Source of the DNA: Mycolicibacterium sp. S2-37
GTDB lineage: Bacteria; Actinomycetota; Actinomycetes; Mycobacteriales; Mycobacteriaceae
Length of the DNA: 64,000 nucleotides
Direction: 5' to 3'
Assembly (NCBI RefSeq): GCF_017352375.1
Contig: NZ_JAFEVR010000004.1
Span: 620,001 to 684,000 of the forward strand
Below, one piece after another: positions 59,094-64,000 of the stretch. The stretch's first letter is position 1. The number at the start of each line of letters is the position of its first letter. The notes beneath the pieces were generated by a model. That model was given only the letters and a program-made list of their open reading frames with translations, ran no database searches and was not told the DNA's origin. Position numbers and translations under genes: made by a program.

Positions 59094-59951
59094 TCAGGCC
59101 AGGGTCAGGATGTCCGCGCCGGTGTCGGTGACCACCAGGGTGTGCTCGAACTGCGCAGTCCACTTCCGGTCCCGGGTGGCCACGGTCCAGCCGTCGTCCC
59201 AGATCTCGTAGTCCAGGGAGCCGAGGTTGATCATCGGCTCGATGGTGAACGTCATACCCGGCTCCAGCACGGTCTCCACCGACGGCTGGTCGTAGTGCAG
59301 CACCACCAGACCGTTGTGGAAGGTGGTGCCGATGCCGTGGCCGGTGAAATCGCGAACGACGTTGTAGCCGAAGCGGTTCGCATACGACTCGATGACGCGG
59401 CCGACGACGGAGAGCTGGCGGCCCGGTTTGACCGCCTTGATCGCACGCATCGTCGCCTCGTGGGTCCGCTCGACGAGCAGCCGGTGCTCCTCGGAGACGT
59501 CACCGGCGAGAAAGGTGGCGTTGGTGTCGCCGTGCACACCGTCGATGTAGGCGGTCACGTCGATGTTGACGATGTCGCCGTCCTCGATGACGGTGGAATC
59601 CGGGATGCCGTGGCAGATCACCTCGTTGAGCGAGGTGCAGCAGGACTTCGGGAATCCCTTGTAACCCAGCGTGGACGGGTACGCGCCGTGGTCGACCATG
59701 TACTCGTGGGCGATGCGATCGAGTGCGTCGGTGGTGACTCCGGGGGCCACCGCCTTGCCGGCCTCGGCCAGGGCGCCCGCCGCGATCCGGCCGGCCACCC
59801 GCATCTTCTCGATCACCTCGGGGGTCTGGACCCAGGGTTCGTTGCCCTCGACAGCGGTCGGCCGCCACGCGTATTCGGGACGCGCGATGGATTTGGGCAC
59901 CGGCAGTGTCGGGGAGAGCTCGCCGGGACGCAGTGCGGTACGAACGGTCAC
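59094..59951 (-). CDS. mapB: Methionine aminopeptidase, type I
   Basis: Removes the initiator methionine. The 285-residue protein has the five metal ligands: the aspartates of [14 protein letters not shown], the histidine of [10 protein letters not shown], and the glutamates of TIEPM and QFEHT. An N-terminal extension of about 40 residues (PRE-type, with [12 protein letters not shown] after it) is typical of mycobacterial MapB. GTG 59951 is used. It matches Rv2861c. Confidence 0.97.
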   Translation of the reverse strand: MTVRTALRPGELSPTLPVPKSIARPEYAWRPTAVEGNEPWVQTPEVIEKMRVAGRIAAGALAEAGKAVAPGVTTDALDRIAHEYMVDHGAYPSTLGYKGFPKSCCTSLNEVICHGIPDSTVIEDGDIVNIDVTAYIDGVHGDTNATFLAGDVSEEHRLLVERTHEATMRAIKAVKPGRQLSVVGRVIESYANRFGYNVVRDFTGHGIGTTFHNGLVVLHYDQPSVETVLEPGMTFTIEPMINLGSLDYEIWDDGWTVATRDRKWTAQFEHTLVVTDTGADILTLA

Positions 59952-59967
59952 CTTCTCAGGGTAATGG

Positions 59968-60552
59968 TCACTGCACCCGCAGCGACGTCAGCGCGGTGCG
60001 CACCCGGTCGGGCAGGGATCCGCCGTGCTCGAGCCAGTCGTCGAGCGCGATCCGCACCGACGCCATGGCCAGCGCGCCGATGAGCCGGGGCCGCGGATCG
60101 TCGGGCGTCGCGCCGGGTAATCGCGGGGCGACCAGACGCGCGATCGCGGTCTCGTAGCCGACGTAGATCTGCAGCGTCCAGGCGCTGAGCACCGGCGACG
60201 CCCTGGTCATGGTGGCCAGGTCGCGCACCTGCTGGCTGATCGTGTCGAAGCCGTCACTGATGCCCTGGAACGCCCGGAGCACGGCATCGACAGCCGAGAG
60301 ATCGGCGGGCTGGCGCGCGACCTCGGCGGTGATGACGTCGAGCCAGTGGCGCGTCATCCCGTCGGCGACCGCGGCCTCTTTGGAACTGAAGTAGCGGAAG
60401 AAGGTGGCGCGTCCGACATCGGCATCGGCGGCGATGCGCTCGACTGTCGTCGCGCTCAATCCGTCGGCCGCCACCAGCCGGGCCGCCGAGGCCGCGATGC
60501 GATCCCGGGTGGCCTGTCGTTTCCGCACGTTCAGTGCGATGGCGTCGCTCAT
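59968..60552 (-). CDS. TetR-family transcriptional repressor
   Basis: A 194-residue TetR regulator. The N-terminal HTH is [22 protein letters not shown] near residues 33-52. A helical ligand-binding domain follows. ATG 60552 gives the [13 protein letters not shown] start. The 32-base gap to the divergent DUF1214 gene holds a palindrome and two direct-repeat half-dyads, a clear candidate operator. It probably represses itself and the DUF1214-sulfotransferase operon. Effector unknown. Confidence 0.92.
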   Translation of the reverse strand: MSDAIALNVRKRQATRDRIAASAARLVAADGLSATTVERIAADADVGRATFFRYFSSKEAAVADGMTRHWLDVITAEVARQPADLSAVDAVLRAFQGISDGFDTISQQVRDLATMTRASPVLSAWTLQIYVGYETAIARLVAPRLPGATPDDPRPRLIGALAMASVRIALDDWLEHGGSLPDRVRTALTSLRVQ

Positions 60553-60562
60553 CCCGGTTACA

Positions 60563-60592
60563 AGACTACGTCTCAAATGAGACTATGTCTCG
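60563..60592. promoter_or_regulatory. TetR-type operator cluster
   Basis: A perfect 14-base palindrome GTCTCA-AA-TGAGAC (60570-60583). It is flanked by two direct copies of AGACTA[C/T]GTCTC (60563-60574 and 60580-60591), each with AGAC/GTCT arms. The cluster lies between divergent tetR and the DUF1214 gene and overlaps the latter's start region. Confidence 0.75.
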
Positions 60593-61664
60593 CATGACGG
60601 CCCCACTCGCTCCCGAAGCGCTTGCTGCCTGGCACTTCGTGCAGAAGATGCTCGACGATCTCACTGCGACAGTGCTCGAGGATGCACGTGACGAACAGGA
60701 ACTGCTGGCGGGCCTGCGGGTGGTCGCGCGGGTGACCGCGCTGTGCTCGGAACTGTCCGTGGAGGCCGATCCGGAGCTGCCGTGGTTCTTCGACATGTGT
60801 TCCCCGACGCGGCTGGTCGGCGGGCCGAACCCGGACGGCAACTACTTCCTCTCCATGATCCGCGGGGATCGCCGCTACCGGGTCACCGGCCGACGCGGCA
60901 CCACGGCCTACCTCGGGTTCCAGGTACTCGCCGGCACCGGGATGACGCCGCGGCGAATGGCGGCCTACCTCAGTGACACCGAACTGCGTCTCGACGGTGA
61001 GGACTTCGCGGTCGTTTTCGCCGCCGACGAGCCGACGGCCGCCGAACTCGACGGCGCGCAGTGGGTGGCGATTCCCGCCGACGCCTCGGCCATCGTCGTG
61101 CGTGAGTACATCGGGGACGCGGCGGCCGAACGTCCGGTGAGCCTGCACATCGAACCCCTCGACGCCGCACCACCCCGGCCGCTCACCGATTCGGACGTGG
61201 CCGAACAGTTCACCGCGATGGCGTGGACGATCCTCAAACTGGCGACGTTGCACCGCACCGTCAAACCCGAACTGCTCGCCGAGCCGAATGTGCTGCACAC
61301 CGCGCAGGCTGCCGACCTCGGCGCCGCCGACACCACCCCGGACAACTTGTACATGCTCGGCAGTTTCGCGCTGGAACCCGGTGAATCGCTGGTCCTCGAG
61401 ATCGACCCGCCCGGCACCCGCTACTGGAACGTGACGCTGGAGAACATCTGGCACGAGTGCATCGAACCGCGCCGAAGGCACAGTTCGGTGACTGCTGCCG
61501 GTGTCACCCCTGATGCTGACGGTCGCGTTCGGATCGCCATCGGCGCAACGGATTGCGGCCATGGGCACTGGCTGGACACGGGTGGCTTCCGTCGCGGCTT
61601 CGTGGTGCTGCGCTGGTTGGACAACCCGGAGGCGCCGCGGGTCGACGTCAGCGTGCGCCGATGA
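60585..61664 (+). CDS. DUF1214 domain protein
   Basis: A 359-residue protein with a C-terminal DUF1214-like region (about residues 250-355: NLYMLGSFALEPGESLVLEI, RYWNVTLENIW). A helical N-terminal part precedes it. The domain is often paired with DUF1254 and has no known activity. The start may be ATG 60594; the sequence before it is operator DNA. Its stop overlaps the sulfotransferase start by 4 bases (ATGA). It is probably repressed by the divergent TetR protein. Confidence 0.82.
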   Translation: MSRMTAPLAPEALAAWHFVQKMLDDLTATVLEDARDEQELLAGLRVVARVTALCSELSVEADPELPWFFDMCSPTRLVGGPNPDGNYFLSMIRGDRRYRVTGRRGTTAYLGFQVLAGTGMTPRRMAAYLSDTELRLDGEDFAVVFAADEPTAAELDGAQWVAIPADASAIVVREYIGDAAAERPVSLHIEPLDAAPPRPLTDSDVAEQFTAMAWTILKLATLHRTVKPELLAEPNVLHTAQAADLGAADTTPDNLYMLGSFALEPGESLVLEIDPPGTRYWNVTLENIWHECIEPRRRHSSVTAAGVTPDADGRVRIAIGATDCGHGHWLDTGGFRRGFVVLRWLDNPEAPRVDVSVRR

Positions 61665-62833
61665 ACCTGGGCCGGTTCGATCCGGACACGCTGATCGCGC
61701 AGGCCTGCGCCGCCGCGGGCAGCGACGATTTCGGGCCGCCCGACGGCTGGCGCGAGAATCTGAGCCGACTGGCCGACGGTCTGGTCAACGACGCGCGGCT
61801 CACCGCGCTGGGCGTCGAGATCGCGGTGCTCGACATCGTCGGCCCGCTGACCAACAGGTTGCGAATCACCCAGTGGCGCAAGCAGTGTCCCGACGTGGCG
61901 CGCGCTCCGATCGAGCGGCCGATATTCATCGTCGGCCAGCCCCGCACCGGCACCACGATCCTGTTCGATCTGCTGGCCCAGGACCCCGCCCTGCGACCGC
62001 CACTGACATGGGAGGTCGACGCACCATGGCCGGTCCCCCGCCCGGAGACCTATCGCTCCGACCCCCGGATCGCCGAGATCCAGGCCAACATCGACATGTC
62101 CGAACAACTCGTACCCGGCCTGTTGGCGCACCATCCGATGGGCGCGCTGGTCGGCCAGGAGTGTGTGCGGATCACCGCAGCGCAGTTCTGCAGCATGATC
62201 TTCCCTGTGCAGTACCGGCTGCCCGGCTACGGCCGCTGGCTGCTGTACGAGGCCGACCACCGCGACGCCTACCGCTATCACCGAATGTTCCTGCAGCATC
62301 TGCAGTCCGGCGTGGGCGGACAGTGGCTGCTCAAGTCGCCCGCGCACCTCTGGCAGCTCGACACCCTTGTCGCCGAGTACCCCGACGCGGTCATCGTGCA
62401 GACCCACCGCGACCCGCTCAACGTCATCTCCTCCATCGCCTCGCTGACCCGCCATCTGCGCCGTCTGGCCTCTGACCACACCGACATCCGTGAGTGCGCC
62501 GAACAGTCCCGCGAGGAGATCGTGGTGGGGTTGCGCCGCAGCATGGCGGTACGCCGATCCGGTGCCCTGCGGCCGGATCAGATCATCGATGTCCATTTCG
62601 GCGATTTCGTCCGTGATCCGATCGCGACGGTGCGCACGGTCTACACCGCACTGGGCCGTGAGCTCACCGCGGTGGCCGAGCAACGCATGCGCGCGCATCT
62701 GGCGGCCCACCCGGGCAACGTCGGCGGCGCCCGCTACACCTGGGCCGACACCGGCCTGGACGCGAGCCGGGTCCGCGACGAGGTGGCCGAATACCAGGAG
62801 GCGTTCGGCGTTCCCACCGAGCCGTTGCGGTGA
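61661..62833 (+). CDS. Sulfotransferase family protein (Stf type)
   Basis: A 390-residue protein. The PAPS-binding loop FIVGQPRTGTTIL lies near residue 90, and the 3'-phosphate motif QTHRDPLNVISS near residue 247. It resembles the mycobacterial Stf/omega-hydroxylated-lipid sulfotransferase group. The acceptor is unknown. ATG 61661 overlaps the DUF1214 stop, so the pair is translationally coupled. A TetR operator lies at the operon start. Confidence 0.87.
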   Translation: MNLGRFDPDTLIAQACAAAGSDDFGPPDGWRENLSRLADGLVNDARLTALGVEIAVLDIVGPLTNRLRITQWRKQCPDVARAPIERPIFIVGQPRTGTTILFDLLAQDPALRPPLTWEVDAPWPVPRPETYRSDPRIAEIQANIDMSEQLVPGLLAHHPMGALVGQECVRITAAQFCSMIFPVQYRLPGYGRWLLYEADHRDAYRYHRMFLQHLQSGVGGQWLLKSPAHLWQLDTLVAEYPDAVIVQTHRDPLNVISSIASLTRHLRRLASDHTDIRECAEQSREEIVVGLRRSMAVRRSGALRPDQIIDVHFGDFVRDPIATVRTVYTALGRELTAVAEQRMRAHLAAHPGNVGGARYTWADTGLDASRVRDEVAEYQEAFGVPTEPLR

Positions 62834-62864
62834 GAGCCGCCCTCTCGTTTTCCGGAAACGGTGT

Positions 62865-62870
62865 TACCGT
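62865..62870 (+). promoter_or_regulatory. -10 box for a leaderless thioesterase transcript, with upstream palindrome
   Basis: TACCGT ends 6 bases before the GTG at 62877. A TTTCCGGAAA palindrome (62848-62857) lies in the -20 region and could be a regulator site. This marks the gene as separate from the sulfotransferase operon. Confidence 0.5.
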
Positions 62871-62876
62871 TCGGCG

Positions 62877-63260
62877 GTGATCGAGCCTGAACACCTGTTG
62901 CACCGGTTGGGAATGCGTGACGTCGTGGAAAGCGACGAGCGCCTGGTCATCGAGATGGACAACCGGCCGGACCTCGCCAACGTCCGTGGCGCCCTGCAGG
63001 GCGGCCTGGTCGCCACGCTGATCGACATCGCGGGCGGGCGGCTGGCCGGTATGCACGTGGCGGCCGATCAGGACGTCACGACCGCCGACATGACCGTCCA
63101 CTTCCTCGCGCCGGTCGTGTCGGGTCCCGCTCGGGCGGAGGCGACGATCGTGCGGGCCGGCAAGCGGCTGATCGTCACCGCCGTCGACGTCAGCGACGTC
63201 GCTCGCGGTCGGCTGGCAGCCAGGGCGACGCTGAGCTTCGCCGTACTCGACCGCCGCTGA
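62877..63260 (+). CDS. Hotdog-fold thioesterase (PaaI/YdiI type)
   Basis: A 127-residue protein with the hotdog core: LQGGLVATLIDIAGGRLAG holds the usual active-site aspartate. DMTVHFLAPVVSGPARAEATIVRAGKRL follows. It probably hydrolyses acyl-CoA or acyl-carrier thioesters; the substrate is unknown. GTG 62877 is preceded by a -10 box and no leader. It is convergent with the DUF1707 gene, 2 bases apart. Confidence 0.87.
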   Translation: MIEPEHLLHRLGMRDVVESDERLVIEMDNRPDLANVRGALQGGLVATLIDIAGGRLAGMHVAADQDVTTADMTVHFLAPVVSGPARAEATIVRAGKRLIVTAVDVSDVARGRLAARATLSFAVLDRR

Positions 63261-63262
63261 CC

Positions 63263-63868
63263 TCAGCCGCGCTCGCCCAGGATCCGCGGCCGGCGCAACC
63301 ACCCGGTCTGCGGGCCGCGCACATCGACCGAACCCCAGACCACCTTGCCGGTGAGCACCACGTGCGGCCGGCCCTCACCGGGTGCGTCCCTGCGGTGGTC
63401 GGTCGCACTGCCCACGACCACCTCGACATCGTCGAGCGAGGCACTCGCGCCGTCGGGCAGCCGCAGGTTCAGCCCGCCGAATTTCAGGTCGAGTTCGATC
63501 ACCACGATCGGACCCGCGAACCGCGCCCGGGTCAGGTCGAGGTCGATCGAGCCCATCCGGCGGTGCAACGCCAGCCGGGTCGGAACGGTCCATTCCCCCT
63601 GCCGCTTGAGCGAACCGAGCACGCCACGCAACTCGACCCGGTCGGTCGCCGAGGTGACGATCGCGCCCGGCCCCGGCAGGTCCTCGACGAGCGCGTCGAG
63701 GTCTGCGCGCATGCGGGCCTGCGACACCCGCGCCGAGCGTTCCCCGAACTCGTCGATATCCAGCAGGCCGAGCGCGACGGCGTTGTGCAGCCGCCGCAGC
63801 GTGCCGTTGCGATCCGCGTCGGAGATGCGCATCGGCGTGACATCGCCGTTGTCGGCCGGGGTCGTCAT
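63263..63868 (-). CDS. DUF1707 domain protein
   Basis: A 201-residue protein. The N-terminal DUF1707 domain (MRISDADRNGTLRRLHNAVA, about residues 13-65, with DIDEFGERSARV) is followed by a beta-rich region resembling LiaF/DUF2154 C-terminal domains (about 100-190). It probably lies in the cytoplasm or at the membrane face; DUF1707 proteins are common in actinobacteria and lack a known activity. The ATG is at 63868. Confidence 0.85.
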   Translation of the reverse strand: MTTPADNGDVTPMRISDADRNGTLRRLHNAVALGLLDIDEFGERSARVSQARMRADLDALVEDLPGPGAIVTSATDRVELRGVLGSLKRQGEWTVPTRLALHRRMGSIDLDLTRARFAGPIVVIELDLKFGGLNLRLPDGASASLDDVEVVVGSATDHRRDAPGEGRPHVVLTGKVVWGSVDVRGPQTGWLRRPRILGERG

Positions 63869-63904
63869 GGCATTTCAGCCTACCGAGGACGCCCGCGGGC
63901 CCCG

Positions 63905-64000
63905 CTCAGGACAGGTAGCCGTCCGGCAGTCCGTCGAGCATGCCCTTGAGCATGCGCACCGCGTACTCCGAGCTGCCGCCGCCCACGATGAGCGCGGCGA
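63905..64000 (-). CDS. C-terminal end of a gene cut off by the right edge
   Basis: Reading the reverse strand, about 31 codons end with MLKGMLDGLPDGYLS and a TGA at 63907-63905. A Gly-rich turn (VGGGSSEYAV) precedes it. Not enough is visible to identify the family. Confidence 0.55.

Overview
This 64 kb window is high-GC chromosomal DNA from an actinobacterium, almost certainly a non-tuberculous, fast-growing mycobacterium (Mycolicibacterium type). The basis is gene content and gene order: much of it follows the M. tuberculosis order from rpsO (Rv2785c) to mapB (Rv2861c), as I recall that genome. It includes genes typical of mycobacteria: pptT/pptH, mycothione reductase, efpA and the Rv2843/Rv2844-like pair. 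I see no tRNA, rRNA, CRISPR array, insertion sequence or prophage gene. Coding density is very high. Many same-strand neighbours overlap by 4 bases (GTGA or ATGA), and no gene-free gap exceeds about 255 bases.

Layout, left to right. 1-9.1 kb: a cut-off kup, rpsO, ribF, an MntR-type regulator, the truB-pptT-pptH operon, a secreted protein plus CocE-type hydrolase behind a KstR-like palindrome, and a DUF1802/DUF2277 pair. 9.1-17.2 kb: echA16, then an accessory catabolic island. The island has a reverse-strand operon (Gfo/Idh/MocA dehydrogenase, DUF993 aldolase-like protein, TIM-barrel isomerase), a LacI regulator, and a forward SsuABC/NMT1-type ABC importer. Two near-identical 17-bp operators link the three parts. 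17.2-29 kb: a MerR regulator with a divergent methyltransferase, then the translation block dinF-nrnA-rbfA-infB-ylxR-nusA-rimP, a lipoprotein/DUF4439 pair and proS. 29-39.7 kb: an SDR and divergent LysR gene, efpA, a siroheme/cobalamin block (cysG, cobB, cobO, an ATPase/VWA chelatase), a GNAT protein and mqo. 39.8-42.3 kb: a hydrolase and mtr.

42.3-47.4 kb holds an ECF sigma gene with a MerR-type promoter, an HtrA protease, and a cbiM/PDGLE/cbiQ/cbiO metal importer with an ArsR sensor. 47.4-52.4 kb is an amine-catabolism operon (GntR, SDR, aldehyde dehydrogenase, class I amidohydrolase, GlnA4). 52.7-56.3 kb encodes synthesis of the osmolyte N-acetylglutaminylglutamine amide. 56.3-64 kb has a hydrolase-fold protein without the usual serine, a lipoprotein, cobQ, mapB, and a TetR-controlled DUF1214/sulfotransferase pair. 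It ends with a hotdog thioesterase, a DUF1707 protein and a cut-off gene.

How the genes work together: cobalt uptake (ArsR-controlled CbiMQO) may feed the cobalamin genes cysG, cobB, cobO, cobQ and the chelatase, which are scattered across the window. The least explained unit is the LacI-governed island at 9.9-17.2 kb. It lies where M. tuberculosis carries its ugp glycerophosphodiester transporter and looks like a complete uptake-plus-catabolism pathway for an unidentified small molecule.
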